Assembly: GCA_017472605.1 (NCBI GenBank)
Contig: JAFUPV010000025.1
Location: 1-64,000, forward strand
Source: Lachnospiraceae bacterium
Lineage (GTDB): Bacteria > Bacillota > Clostridia > Lachnospirales > Lachnospiraceae
DNA: 64,000 nt
Direction of reading: 5' to 3'
Part shown: in pieces, positions 1 to 7,833 of the stretch
How the letters are laid out: each line of letters begins with the position of its first letter
Numbering within the stretch: position 1 is the first letter of the stretch
Made by a program: the position numbers and the translations under genes
Notes under the pieces: generated by a model
The model's database searches: none
Told to the model about the DNA's origin: nothing
The model's input: only the letters and a program-made list of their open reading frames with translations

Positions 1-9
1 AATTGGAAT

Positions 10-339
10 TTATCTACCTTCTTCAAACTTAACTTTAGAAGGATATCTGCTTTCGTTTATCTCAGACTTAACTTTAGCAACTTGTTCTATGTCGATATCA
101 TATATGTTTGCAATAGCCAAAGCATAATAAATTACGTCCCACAATTCTTCATCGACTGTCCCTAAAATATCGGTGCTATTTTGTGCTTTCAGTCCTTTTC
201 TCATAGCACGAGATAGTTCTCCAACCTCTTCGGACAATTTTAGGAAGTAATCTTTCAGCAGTTCTGGATGATAGTCTTTTTCTTTGATATAATTCTGCAA
301 ATATTTAATTGTTGTTTTGCCGTCCATATAGTTTTCCAT
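10..339 (-). CDS. MazG-like nucleotide pyrophosphohydrolase
   Basis: A 109-residue all-alpha protein. The stretch KLSEEVGELSRAMRKG near residues 35-48 and the later EELWDVIYYALAIAN near 64-78 match the metal-binding EExxE/ExxD pattern of the MazG/dUTPase-like NTP pyrophosphohydrolase family. These proteins hydrolyse (often non-canonical) nucleoside triphosphates to the monophosphate and pyrophosphate. It is the last visible gene of a nine-gene minus-strand string and lies 25 bp after the GNAT gene upstream of it. Local sequence is clearly AT-rich compared with the rest of the window. The start at 339 has only a weak ribosome site, and an internal Met at 327 is possible. Family call is good; the substrate is unknown. 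Confidence 0.75.
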   Translation of the reverse strand: MENYMDGKTTIKYLQNYIKEKDYHPELLKDYFLKLSEEVGELSRAMRKGLKAQNSTDILGTVDEELWDVIYYALAIANIYDIDIEQVAKVKSEINESRYPSKVKFEEGR

Positions 340-364
340 CCTGTTATCACCTGCCTGCCGTTAA

Positions 365-889
365 TCATAATGTAATCCAATAACGTCTTAATAGGTAATG
401 TCCTTCTGCTTCGTTATGCGCTTCTATGGTATCTTCTAATTTCCCTCCATGCTTCTCACATACACGAATCGAGGCTGCATTCTTTTCATTAATTGTCAAT
501 AATACCTTTTCCATTCCATGCTCTTTCGCAATCTCCAGTCCTTGGCGAAGTATTTCCGTTCCGTATCCCTTTCCCCACTCTGACACTCTTACTGCATAGC
601 CAATACTTCCAATGTCCAACATCACTTTCTCTGAAAATTCTGTCCTGAGCTGAAATTCACCAATAAACTTCCCATCATCAACTGCCCAATAGTGGAAACT
701 AATCGGTTGTCCTTCAACCAGTCCTTTTTCCTTTTTGTCATACCAGCCTTTTGTCCGTGAGAACCAATTTTCATCCATATGATTCGGATTCGCAGGTCTA
801 AAGTAGATGACATTATTATCATACAACTCCTGGCAATACTCTTTATATCCTGATGAGTATTCGTGGCATCGTTTTATCAATTGCAGCAT
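365..889 (-). CDS. GNAT-family N-acetyltransferase
   Basis: A 174-residue single-domain GNAT. The core acetyl-CoA loop appears as VSEWGKGYGTEIL near residues 103-115 (the R/Q-x-x-G-x-G/A pyrophosphate loop, here W-G-K-G-Y-G). It is followed by the beta5-alpha4 segment LLTINEKNAASIRVCEKHGGKLE, typical of the RimJ/RimL-like branch where a conserved Asn precedes the last helix. It should transfer an acetyl group from acetyl-CoA to an amine on a small molecule or protein; the acceptor cannot be read from sequence. Its start has a strong GGGAGG site 5 bases upstream. It is co-directional with neighbours spaced by about 25 bp. Confidence 0.85.
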   Translation of the reverse strand: MLQLIKRCHEYSSGYKEYCQELYDNNVIYFRPANPNHMDENWFSRTKGWYDKKEKGLVEGQPISFHYWAVDDGKFIGEFQLRTEFSEKVMLDIGSIGYAVRVSEWGKGYGTEILRQGLEIAKEHGMEKVLLTINEKNAASIRVCEKHGGKLEDTIEAHNEAEGHYLLRRYWITL

Positions 890-916
890 TCTTCCTCCCT
901 CAAATATCGAATAAGA

Positions 917-1828
917 TTAACAGTTATTTTGCTCAATCATTTCCCACAGTATCTCCTTCTGTTCTATTCCGAACTGTAAAATTTTCCAAAGCGAATCTAC
1001 CGCATAAGGTCCATAGACTTGCATATATGAGATATGCATCTGGATCGCCCCCTGAAATAACAAGTCATACTCTTTTCTTGAGATTTTCCCCTCACCAAAG
1101 TATCCTCTCAGAAAACTTTGTGCCAGATCAAACCGGTAATTCATCTCTTCCGTATTGTGATTGAAATCAACAAATTGCATAATAAACGGCCAACCGAGAT
1201 CCAGATATCGGCTTCCAATACCTGCATCATCCAGGTCAATGAATACAACCTCTCCATCTTGCCTTAACATAGTATTATGCGGACCAATATCCGTATGAAC
1301 AAAGCATTGGTCAAGCATTTCAAAATCAGGTAGCGCATCAAGAAGCGCATCAAATTCTTTTACAAAACTGTGTTTTCTAAACCAGGTATAAAAATGCTCT
1401 TTACTCTGTGTAAAAGGTGATTTCACATCGTATCCCTGCAACTCATGCAGTTTTCTTGCTGCCTGTCCAATCTTATATTCATCTTCCGGCGTCTCTTCCA
1501 TCTTCCTGCCGTCAATGAATTCCATCAGATAAAACCAGTACCCCTGATTACTGATATAGAATTCTCCTGTCTTCGTCGGATAAAGCCCTGGAGTCATTCC
1601 ATTTTCATTTCCCAAAAACAGATGCGCCCGGACATTACTCTTTACCGTTGCTTCCGGTATTCCCCATGGCTGTCCTTTCAGAAGAAAATCCTGAGAATGG
1701 GTCTTGACTCTGAAAATCAGTTTTTCCGTTCCTTCATTGAACTGTTCACCGATTTCGAAAGAATCCAGCTCCCAATTCTTTAAAACATTCTCTATCTGAT
1801 TTCTGTCCCTAAACTTCGAACGTGCCAT
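917..1828 (-). CDS. APH-family phosphotransferase (aminoglycoside/choline-kinase fold)
   Basis: A 303-residue protein with the two signature motifs of the APH/choline-kinase fold. HTDIGPHN (about residues 178-185) is the catalytic loop with Asp and Asn, and FIDLDDAG (about 196-203) is the metal-binding DFG-equivalent. The N-terminal half contains LLKGQPWGIPEA, where the ATP-binding lysine is expected. The family includes antibiotic kinases, homoserine kinase-like and choline kinase-like enzymes, and the phosphate acceptor here is not predictable. An acetyltransferase lies on each side, so a small-molecule modification or resistance role is plausible but unproven. The ribosome site before 1828 is weak and distant. 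Confidence 0.8.
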   Translation of the reverse strand: MARSKFRDRNQIENVLKNWELDSFEIGEQFNEGTEKLIFRVKTHSQDFLLKGQPWGIPEATVKSNVRAHLFLGNENGMTPGLYPTKTGEFYISNQGYWFYLMEFIDGRKMEETPEDEYKIGQAARKLHELQGYDVKSPFTQSKEHFYTWFRKHSFVKEFDALLDALPDFEMLDQCFVHTDIGPHNTMLRQDGEVVFIDLDDAGIGSRYLDLGWPFIMQFVDFNHNTEEMNYRFDLAQSFLRGYFGEGKISRKEYDLLFQGAIQMHISYMQVYGPYAVDSLWKILQFGIEQKEILWEMIEQNNC

Positions 1829-1860
1829 CTGATTATTGTAATGATATCCTGTCTATTTCA

Positions 1861-2253
1861 CTATTTGCTGGTAAAGGTTTCCATTTGCCCGCAAAGCATT
1901 TGATTGAAACCAAATTTATCATAAAACGGCTTTAACCGTTCTTCAAAAACAACAGAAACCATATAGATCCGTTTCTCTTTCAGATACCGGATCATCTGAT
2001 TCATCAGATCCGTGCCGATCCCTTTTCCCTGATAGTCCGGATGAACCATCAAATCCTGAATATAAGCATCCGTGACACCATTTGACACACAGTCAACATA
2101 TCCAACCAGTTTCCTGTTTTCATAAACAGCAATATGATAAAAGGATGTCATCAAAGGGCTTTCATACTCGTTTTCCATCCGGTTCCAACCTACCGATTCA
2201 CGTAAATCCGATAAGGCTTTGGCTGATACGATTTCGTTGTATTGATATGTCAT
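1861..2253 (-). CDS. GNAT-family N-acetyltransferase (short form)
   Basis: A 130-residue GNAT with the textbook acetyl-CoA signature DLMVHPDYQGKGIGTDLMNQMI near residues 67-88, containing Q-G-K-G-I-G. It ends with the short tail RLKPFYDKFGFNQM that closes the fold. This compact length is typical of stand-alone GNATs of the YhbS/ElaA-like type. The start at 2253 is preceded by an AAGGGGG ribosome site 8 bases away. The acceptor is unknown. It is the second of three unrelated acetyltransferases in the same gene string, and they are not recent duplicates because their sequences differ throughout. Confidence 0.85.
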   Translation of the reverse strand: MTYQYNEIVSAKALSDLRESVGWNRMENEYESPLMTSFYHIAVYENRKLVGYVDCVSNGVTDAYIQDLMVHPDYQGKGIGTDLMNQMIRYLKEKRIYMVSVVFEERLKPFYDKFGFNQMLCGQMETFTSK

Positions 2254-2283
2254 GTGATATCCCCCTTCTGCCTCACCTCAGTC

Positions 2284-2685
2284 TTACCGGGCAAACGGCC
2301 TGTTAAAAGACCCAATCTCAATCAGATTCCCTTCCGGATCCGCAATGTAGCATGTCCGCTGTCCCCACGGCTCCGTTTCCGGTTCCAGAACAGACACTGC
2401 GCCTTTGCTGACTGCATTTTCGTATTCAGCATCCACCTCTTCGAATGTATCCACATACAGAGCAATCTCCGCATGACCATTCAGCCCCTTCACATATTCA
2501 TATCTGCGGCTTGTCATCTTTTCAAAATCGTTTCTGCCGTAGAGAAGGAACAACGTGCCATCCTTAATCAGATATACATTTGAGGTGTCCTCTCCCTCCT
2601 GAATCTCGAAGCCAAGAACATCTCTGTAAAAGCGAATCATTTTTGCCATATCTTCCACAAACAGTCCAAATCCATCCAGTCTCAT
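2284..2685 (-). CDS. VOC-superfamily (glyoxalase/bleomycin-resistance fold) protein
   Basis: A 133-residue protein from the chosen start (MRLDGFGLFVEDM), preceded by GGAGGGAG. An upstream Met at 2703 would add six residues. It has the two beta-alpha-beta-beta-beta modules of the vicinal oxygen chelate fold. The first carries FVEDMAKMIRFYRDVLGFEI. The second carries HAEIALYVDTFEEVDAEYENAVSKGA and ends in WGQRTCYIADPEGNLIEI, with a Glu near the C-terminus where metal ligands usually sit. Family members are glyoxalases, fosfomycin or bleomycin resistance proteins and dioxygenases. Specificity cannot be assigned. Confidence 0.85.
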   Translation of the reverse strand: MRLDGFGLFVEDMAKMIRFYRDVLGFEIQEGEDTSNVYLIKDGTLFLLYGRNDFEKMTSRRYEYVKGLNGHAEIALYVDTFEEVDAEYENAVSKGAVSVLEPETEPWGQRTCYIADPEGNLIEIGSFNRPFAR

Positions 2686-2718
2686 CTTTCTTTCTCCCTC
2701 CATAATCTGACTCCATTC

Positions 2719-3465
2719 TTATTCTGAATATACATATCTGGCGACTAGCGTCTGCTCAATCGCATCATCTGTTGTATCCGCAAACAAAGTTCTTTCGTAA
2801 GCATAATTTTCGTGCTCCAGACAGGTCTCAAGCAGGAACAGGAAGATGCCCATGTCGATTTTGTTGTAATATCTTACCCGATCGGCCGGCATGATTCCTC
2901 GTTTGCCCGGTTTCTTGTATCGGTACACGTTCAGCGTATTGTCTGCGTTTTCGACCATCCATGGCTGCGTATTGCAGGCACTTGGCGTGAAGCGGACAAT
3001 CTCTGCAACGTTCAGCGTATCACCGATCCAGATTTCATCCAACGGTTTCCTTTTTGACTTGAACATGTCTTTCCGGAACTTGTTTTCCGGCATTTTAGCA
3101 ATAGAAATCATGATGACAAAATCAAGGTCGTCCCTCTGCATCTGCTGCGGTTTTCCGATACCGAACCACAGGGCTCCAATGTTTTGGGAGGCAAGGTATA
3201 AATCAATTTGTTCCCCAAGGTACCCGATGTTTCGCAAATACTCGTCTTTCGTTTCACTGTAAAACAGGATGCAATACTCGCCGCCCCGTTTGCAGGTGGT
3301 TTCCGTTTCGGGAACGATGCAGATCTCTGTTTTGATTTCAGGATTAAGCGGTTTTGCCGTTCGGATAAAGTCCTGAATGCTCTGGATTTCTCGATTCGTC
3401 AGCACACCGGTATCCCTGAACAGATGAAACGATTTTCGTTTGAAAATCTGTTTATAGTAGTCCAT
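2719..3465 (-). CDS. Nitroreductase-like protein (TM nitroreductase family)
   Basis: A 248-residue protein from the Met at 3465, which has a perfect GGAGGTG site; the longer open frame upstream lacks one. The sequence starts DYYKQIFKRKSFH and later has IVRFTPSACNTQPWMVE (about residues 170-186). This is the S-x-x-N-x-Q-P-W motif that binds FMN phosphate and ring in nitroreductases. KIDMGIFLFLLETC follows. The family reduces nitro groups, quinones or unsaturated bonds with NAD(P)H and FMN. Two half-domains in one chain agree with the putative TM-nitroreductase Pfam family rather than the dimeric NfsB type. The natural substrate is unknown. Confidence 0.75.
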   Translation of the reverse strand: MDYYKQIFKRKSFHLFRDTGVLTNREIQSIQDFIRTAKPLNPEIKTEICIVPETETTCKRGGEYCILFYSETKDEYLRNIGYLGEQIDLYLASQNIGALWFGIGKPQQMQRDDLDFVIMISIAKMPENKFRKDMFKSKRKPLDEIWIGDTLNVAEIVRFTPSACNTQPWMVENADNTLNVYRYKKPGKRGIMPADRVRYYNKIDMGIFLFLLETCLEHENYAYERTLFADTTDDAIEQTLVARYVYSE

Positions 3466-3488
3466 GTTTCCACCTCCAGACTGGAATC

Positions 3489-4346
3489 TTAAGTAAGCTG
3501 CAATTGATAGCATACATATTGACCAACACACTCGAAACCAAGCGTACCAACAATTTCCTGCTCTTCGTCCTCACAGAAAAACGTCATGTATTTTCCACCC
3601 AGTTCCTTCGCGGTGTTCAGCGCTTTTCCCAATAATTCCCGGAAGATTTCCGCGCGAAACACCCCATCTTTCCTGTCAATGCCAAAAATTTCAAACCAGC
3701 CATCATCGTCCGTTAAGTAATACACACTTCCGACAGGCTCACCATCCTGAAGCATGACGAAAATAATCCAATTGTCAAGGTCTGCATAGATTCTGTCTGA
3801 ATTCCAATACATATCGCCCTCCACGTTGTCGTGAAGACGGCGAAAGGATTCGTAATTCTCTTTTGTGACACGAATGACACGATCACTTACTGCAATCGGC
3901 TCATAGCGGTCCAGAAAAGCAGTATTGTTATAATCGTTCTCGATGCACTCAAATCCGTGAGCAGACAAAAAATGGACGGCCTGCCTGTTCTCCGTTGAGT
4001 AACCAAGAAACAGGTCATATCCCTTGAACCGCTCCCTGGCAAATTCCAGAAACTCCTGCAGCGCCTGTTCTGTGTGGGAACAGATAATGAAGCTTACCGT
4101 AGACAGGTAATTATCATCGGGCAGCCAGTAATAGTGAATCCACCCCTCAACGACTCCGTCCGATTCAAAAAGGAGGATCTCTTCTGTATTTCTTGAAAAT
4201 GCCTTTTGGGAACGCTGGATAAACATTTCCCTGGTTTTAATCCCGTCGCTGTAGGTGGGATAACCCGATTTTGACTGGTCTAATGCAAGATGATAGACAA
4301 AATCGATGTATTTTTCAAATTCCTGTTCTGTACATATTCTCAACAT
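3489..4346 (-). CDS. GNAT-family acetyltransferase, two-domain
   Basis: About 285 residues from the Met at 4346, which sits 8 bases after an AGAGGCGGG site; a GTG three codons earlier is less well placed. The length is roughly twice a single GNAT. The N-terminal half carries EGWIHYYWLPDDNYLSTVSF and a helix-strand pattern ending LSAHGFECIEND. The C-terminal half carries GSVYYLTDDDGWFEIFGID and ends LGFECVGQYVCYQL. Both look like GNAT folds but neither has a clear Q/R-x-x-G-x-G/A loop, so one or both may be degenerate. Function is unknown; calling it an active acetyltransferase is an inference. Confidence 0.65.
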   Translation of the reverse strand: MLRICTEQEFEKYIDFVYHLALDQSKSGYPTYSDGIKTREMFIQRSQKAFSRNTEEILLFESDGVVEGWIHYYWLPDDNYLSTVSFIICSHTEQALQEFLEFARERFKGYDLFLGYSTENRQAVHFLSAHGFECIENDYNNTAFLDRYEPIAVSDRVIRVTKENYESFRRLHDNVEGDMYWNSDRIYADLDNWIIFVMLQDGEPVGSVYYLTDDDGWFEIFGIDRKDGVFRAEIFRELLGKALNTAKELGGKYMTFFCEDEEQEIVGTLGFECVGQYVCYQLQLT

Positions 4347-4377
4347 AGCAATCACCCGCCTCTGCCTGAAGCATTCT

Positions 4378-5142
4378 TTACATTTCTCTTACTTTCCGCG
4401 CTCGGATTCGAATTCTGACATAGTCGATATACCATTTTCCATCGATGAAGAGTTTCTCTTTCAGGCGGCTTTTTGTATCGTTTAAAATCTCGTTCCGGAC
4501 GTTCCAGTCCATGTTTTCGAATGGCTTTTTCACAAACATATTGATCCATTCAATCAGACCATCGTCGGCTTGCTGCGGCGTTGGCCTGTCAAAAAGAACT
4601 GCATATTCGATCTGCAGCCCATACTTTTCAAGAATTGGTGCATGTTCTCCGATTGTCGGAAAGTAGAATGTTCTTGGGTAAGCGATATTCCGTTCCCGAA
4701 AACACGCTTCCAGTGTGGAATGCACAGCTTCTGCACAGCCATAACCGCCAAATTCGCACACCAGTTCACCTGAAAGTTTCAGCTGTCTTGAAAGATTCCG
4801 GGCTAACTCTTCCTGTTTCTCTCTGTCAATCCAATGGAACACTGCGTTTGAGAATATGACATCGGCTTTTTCCTGTAACTCAAAAGACAATGCATTTTCT
4901 TTTCGAAACGCAATCTCCGGATATTCAGACGAGGCAAGTGCTATCATTTCTGCGGAATCGTCGATACCAATCACATCGTAACCTGCATCCGATAATTTTT
5001 TCGTTAATGTGCCATTGCCGCATCCCAGATCGACCACTCTGCATCCCTTTTCTCTGGTTATCAGGTTTATTACTGCTTCTCCATACTGTGGAACAAACGA
5101 AAACTGTTCTTTGTAATTTTTTGAGTTCCATTGAATATTCAT
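4378..5142 (-). CDS. SAM-dependent class I methyltransferase
   Basis: A 254-residue protein with a clean Rossmann methyltransferase core. Motif I is VVDLGCGNGTLTKKL (about residues 36-50). The acidic residue ending strand 2 is in DVIGIDDSAEMI. Motif IV-like ADVIFSNAVFHWI is near residues 92-104. The order and the FHWI element resemble trans-aconitate methyltransferase and UbiE/Coq5-like small-molecule enzymes. It should transfer a methyl group from S-adenosylmethionine, with the acceptor unknown. It starts after a GGAGGCG site and lies between the two-domain GNAT and the radical SAM gene, 89 bp downstream of the latter. Confidence 0.85.
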   Translation of the reverse strand: MNIQWNSKNYKEQFSFVPQYGEAVINLITREKGCRVVDLGCGNGTLTKKLSDAGYDVIGIDDSAEMIALASSEYPEIAFRKENALSFELQEKADVIFSNAVFHWIDREKQEELARNLSRQLKLSGELVCEFGGYGCAEAVHSTLEACFRERNIAYPRTFYFPTIGEHAPILEKYGLQIEYAVLFDRPTPQQADDGLIEWINMFVKKPFENMDWNVRNEILNDTKSRLKEKLFIDGKWYIDYVRIRIRARKVREM

Positions 5143-5231
5143 GTTTGCGCCTCCAATTTCATATCCTTATAAGCAACCGATTGCACTGCCCTGCGAAAAA
5201 GCAAATCTTCGCGGCACGATGATTTTTTCTC

Positions 5232-5999
5232 TCACAGCTCACAGCATCCAGGTCTGTAACGTTCCAGCAGTTCCAAAATCCCGGTCTGATAGATGTTCCC
5301 GCCCAGCACATCTCCGTTTGGTGACACGCTGACTGCGCGAACGTCATTGGGATTTTCTTCGTAAGGATTGGAATGCGCTGCGTCACTCTCAAAGTATTCA
5401 CTCAGATATTTCAGCGCGTTTCCGCTGGGAAAGATCACATTTCCGCTGTTTGCCGGAATCCCCATTGCCTCAAACTTCGCAAGAATTTCCCTTGTGCGGC
5501 GGTTATAAGGATTTTCATGTGTTTCGCTGACGAGCCACGCCGGCTGCATCTGCAGGCGGATTCCCGGCTGATTGACTGCTGCCGCAAATTCCATGACCGG
5601 TTCCAATGGGATTGTCTCCTGGTGGAAGGCGTCCACGGAAAGAAGAATGTCCGTCACGCCGCTTTCGGCCAGCTTTTGGGCAACCGCCCGGATTCTTTGA
5701 CTGTCTTTGCTGAAGAAGCCGTTGGTGATCAGCTGACGTTTTGGTATGTTCTTTTCTCTGGCAGCGGCATGGATGGCATACACGGCTTCCGGATGAAGAA
5801 GCGGTTCGCCGCCGAAGGTCATTACGGATTGGATTTTGTACTGGTCAGCGGCATCCCGCACGACTTTTGCCGCTGCTTCCGCGTCGATGTGCTCGCCCTG
5901 TTCTTTGTGTTCGCCCTCGGAACAGTGCTTGCAGCGTCCCGTGCATGCAAACGTGATTACAAACTCGATTCGGTTCAGATTTTTCACGTATGAATTCAT
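5232..5999 (-). CDS. Radical SAM protein, first gene of the AT-rich operon
   Basis: About 255 residues from the Met at 5999, preceded by AAGGGGGG. ITFACTGRCKHCSEG near residues 15-29 holds the CxxxCxxC cluster that binds the catalytic 4Fe-4S. VMTFGGEPLLHPE around residue 70 is the GGEP motif that contacts the methionine of SAM. The protein is shorter than SPASM-domain enzymes. It ends in CCEL with only two close cysteines, so no clear auxiliary-cluster domain is visible. The reaction is unknown. It is the promoter-proximal gene of a nine-gene unidirectional string, and no precursor peptide gene was seen beside it. Confidence 0.85.
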   Translation of the reverse strand: MNSYVKNLNRIEFVITFACTGRCKHCSEGEHKEQGEHIDAEAAAKVVRDAADQYKIQSVMTFGGEPLLHPEAVYAIHAAAREKNIPKRQLITNGFFSKDSQRIRAVAQKLAESGVTDILLSVDAFHQETIPLEPVMEFAAAVNQPGIRLQMQPAWLVSETHENPYNRRTREILAKFEAMGIPANSGNVIFPSGNALKYLSEYFESDAAHSNPYEENPNDVRAVSVSPNGDVLGGNIYQTGILELLERYRPGCCEL

Positions 6000-6025
6000 T
6001 TTGTCCCCCCTTTTCTCGCACAAAC

Positions 6026-6068
6026 AAAACATATGTTTTCATTATAACATATGATGAGAAAATGTCAA
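6026..6068 (-). promoter_or_regulatory. Consensus promoter with palindrome, upstream of the radical SAM operon
   Basis: Reading the minus strand, TTGACA (6068-6063) and TATAAT (6046-6041) are separated by 16 bases. Just downstream of the -10 lies the perfect 14-bp palindrome AAAACATATGTTTT (6039-6026), where a repressor would block initiation. A further CATATG is in the spacer. It is the only consensus promoter I found for the nine-gene string. Confidence 0.75.
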
Positions 6069-6144
6069 TTCACCAGAACGGATATATGCAATTCTGCTGA
6101 ATTCTTTCTGCATAGATGGATACTTTTCTGCCCATACTTTTTCT

Positions 6145-6531
6145 ATGAAGACGACTCATAACTTTTTGAAATGCGGCCTGATCGGCCTTTTTATTGAAAT
6201 CTTTTTTACTGGATGTGACTCTGCCCGTCACCATGATTACCGGATGACCGGACATTCATCCATCCTGATGTTCCCGATTTACGGAGCGGCAGCTCTGATC
6301 CGACCGGTTTCACGCCTGCTGAAAAAGCAGAACACACTGATCCGGGGAACCATTTACATGATTGGGATTTTTGCCACCGAATTTGCCAGTGGGAAATTTC
6401 TGCGAAGGCGCGGAATCTGTCCCTGGGATTACAGCAAAGAACCGACCAACATCCAGGGGGTGATCCGGCTGGACTATGCACCGCTCTGGTTTCTGGTGGG
6501 GCTTCTGTTTGAGCGGGTTGTTACCAGATAA
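6145..6531 (+). CDS. CmpB-type putative ABC-transporter type IV membrane protein (DUF1113)
   Basis: A 128-residue membrane protein. It has an N-terminal segment LKCGLIGLFIEIFFTG, a middle SILMFPIYGAAALI, then TIYMIGIFATEFASG. It ends with the characteristic ICPWDYS...GVIRLDYAPLWFLVGLLFE, which is the signature of the PF06541 family (annotated as putative ABC-transporter type IV). Three to four helices are expected. The ribosome site before the start is weak. The role is unknown; the family is widespread in Clostridia. It is transcribed away from the radical SAM operon. Confidence 0.75.
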   Translation: MKTTHNFLKCGLIGLFIEIFFTGCDSARHHDYRMTGHSSILMFPIYGAAALIRPVSRLLKKQNTLIRGTIYMIGIFATEFASGKFLRRRGICPWDYSKEPTNIQGVIRLDYAPLWFLVGLLFERVVTR

Positions 6532-6562
6532 GTGGGTGCATAGACAACTGGAAAAATACGCC

Positions 6563-6640
6563 AGTTCCTCTCGTTATCGACTGCCCGCCGAATGCGTGCG
6601 CAAGTTTTCTCGCCCGGCTCGCAGCACGCGTGCACGAAAA
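6563..6640. repeat. Dispersed intergenic repeat, copy A
   Basis: A GC-rich stretch in a non-coding gap that resembles a second copy at 26584-26663. Shared blocks in the same order are CTCTCGTTATCG, GTGCGCAAG, CTCGCCC, CTCGC and GCGT, with a diverged middle. It contains short inverted arms such as GCACGCGTGC. It may be a REP-like or mobile palindromic element. It sits between the 3' ends of the CmpB-like gene and cysK. Confidence 0.5.
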
Positions 6641-6745
6641 AGTACTGCTTACAGACTGCCAGAGAAAGAAAAAGTGTTCTGTACCGGTAATGTCCGCATT
6701 GTTACGGAACATCGATACAGAACACTGATAAATCGGTAAAAAGCA

Positions 6746-6810
6746 AAACTCAATTACTCAAAACTCAATTACTGAAACATCAATTACTGAAACATCAGTT
6801 ACTGGAACAT
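6746..6810 (-). repeat. 15-bp tandem repeat at the 3' end of cysK
   Basis: Four clear 15-bp units (plus strand CAATTACTGAAACAT and variants) run through the end of cysK and past it. The gene's own last codons, ATG TTC CAG TAA, form the first unit. The following units repeat ATGTTTCAGTAATTG and then diverge to AGTTTTGAGTAATTG. The stop codon is therefore repeated in tandem. The array appears to be a duplication of the gene terminus. Confidence 0.8.
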
Positions 6811-7725
6811 CGGCGTGGACAGATAGCGGTCGCCGGTATCCGGAAGCAGAACTACAATGGTCTTTCCCCGGTTTTCCGGGCGCTTTGCAAGCTCTGCTGC
6901 GGCATGGACGGCAGCTCCGGAGGAAATTCCAACAAGGATTCCTTCTTTCCGGGCAACCAGACGTCCGGCAGCGTAGGCATCCGCTTCGTTTACAGTGATA
7001 ACTTCATCGTAAATGGAGGTGTCCAGCGTGTCCGGGACAAAGTTGGCGCCGATTCCCTGAATGCCGTGAGGGCCGGCAGTTCCTTTTGACAGAAGCGGGG
7101 AACCAGACGGCTCGACTGCCACAATTTTCACATCGGGATTCTGTTCTTTCAGGTAGGCACCGACTCCGCTTAACGTACCGCCTGTTCCGACACCGGCAAG
7201 AAAAATATCGACAGTACCGTCGGTATCCTTCCAGATTTCAGGACCGGTGGTCTCTTTGTGAATGTTCGGGTTTGCCGGATTGGTAAACTGACCGGGAATG
7301 AAGCTTCCTTCGATTCCGGCAGCAAGCTCATTGGCTTTCTCGACCGCACCTGCCATGCCTTTTTTTCCTTCTGTCAGAACAATTTCCGCTCCGTAGGCTT
7401 TCAGAAGGTTGCGGCGTTCCACGCTCATGGTCTCCGGCATCGTCAGAATGACACGGTATCCCTTGTAGGCAGCAATGGCAGCAAGACCGATTCCCGTGTT
7501 GCCGCTGGTTGGCTCAATAATAACAGAGCCTGGCTTCAGAAGTCCTTTTTCCTCCGCATCTGTAATCATCGCATAGGCGATTCTGTCTTTCGCACTTCCT
7601 GCCGGATTCAGGTATTCCAGTTTTGCAAGCAGCTTTGCCTGCAGTCCTTTCTCCTTCTCCACATTTGTCAGCTCCATCAATGGAGTTTTGCCAATCAGTT
7701 CTGTGATATTCTGACATACGTTCAT
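6799..7725 (-). CDS. cysK: Cysteine synthase A (O-acetylserine sulfhydrylase)
   Basis: A 308-residue PLP enzyme that makes L-cysteine from O-acetylserine and sulfide in the cytoplasm. The start at 7725 (MNVCQNITELIGKTPLMEL) follows an AAGGGGA site; a longer frame upstream is not needed. The PLP lysine is Lys46 in LNPAGSAKDRIA. The substrate loop is PTSGNTGIGLA, and the phosphate-binding glycine loop is AGVGTGGTLSGVG near residues 172-184. Length and motifs are canonical for CysK. No cysE lies beside it. Control is likely through the CymR-like operator at 7760-7776. The 3' end has become a 15-bp tandem repeat. Confidence 0.95.
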   Translation of the reverse strand: MNVCQNITELIGKTPLMELTNVEKEKGLQAKLLAKLEYLNPAGSAKDRIAYAMITDAEEKGLLKPGSVIIEPTSGNTGIGLAAIAAYKGYRVILTMPETMSVERRNLLKAYGAEIVLTEGKKGMAGAVEKANELAAGIEGSFIPGQFTNPANPNIHKETTGPEIWKDTDGTVDIFLAGVGTGGTLSGVGAYLKEQNPDVKIVAVEPSGSPLLSKGTAGPHGIQGIGANFVPDTLDTSIYDEVITVNEADAYAAGRLVARKEGILVGISSGAAVHAAAELAKRPENRGKTIVVLLPDTGDRYLSTPMFQ

Positions 7726-7759
7726 GTTTCGGATCCCCTTTCTGTCCTGATCACTATTT

Positions 7760-7809
7760 CCTAGTGCTTTGATAGGTTTTATCATATCACTCTTTGAGGC
7801 GTACGTCAA
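7760..7809 (-). promoter_or_regulatory. cysK promoter with Rrf2/CymR-like operator
   Basis: On the minus strand, TTGACG (7809-7804) and TATGAT (7786-7781) are separated by exactly 17 bases. Immediately downstream, CCTATCAAAGCACTAGG (7776-7760) is an interrupted dyad CCTA-N9-TAGG covering the likely start site. Its position and form fit Rrf2-family repressors such as CymR, which control cysteine genes in Firmicutes. Assignment to CymR is an inference. Confidence 0.7.
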
Positions 7810-7833
7810 GAAGAAACAAAAGGATTTTCCTGT

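Noticed and set aside
10..5999. Integron cassette array with attC sites
   Set aside because: The gaps are too short (15-90 bp) for attC sites, no long imperfect palindromes follow each gene, and no integrase is seen.
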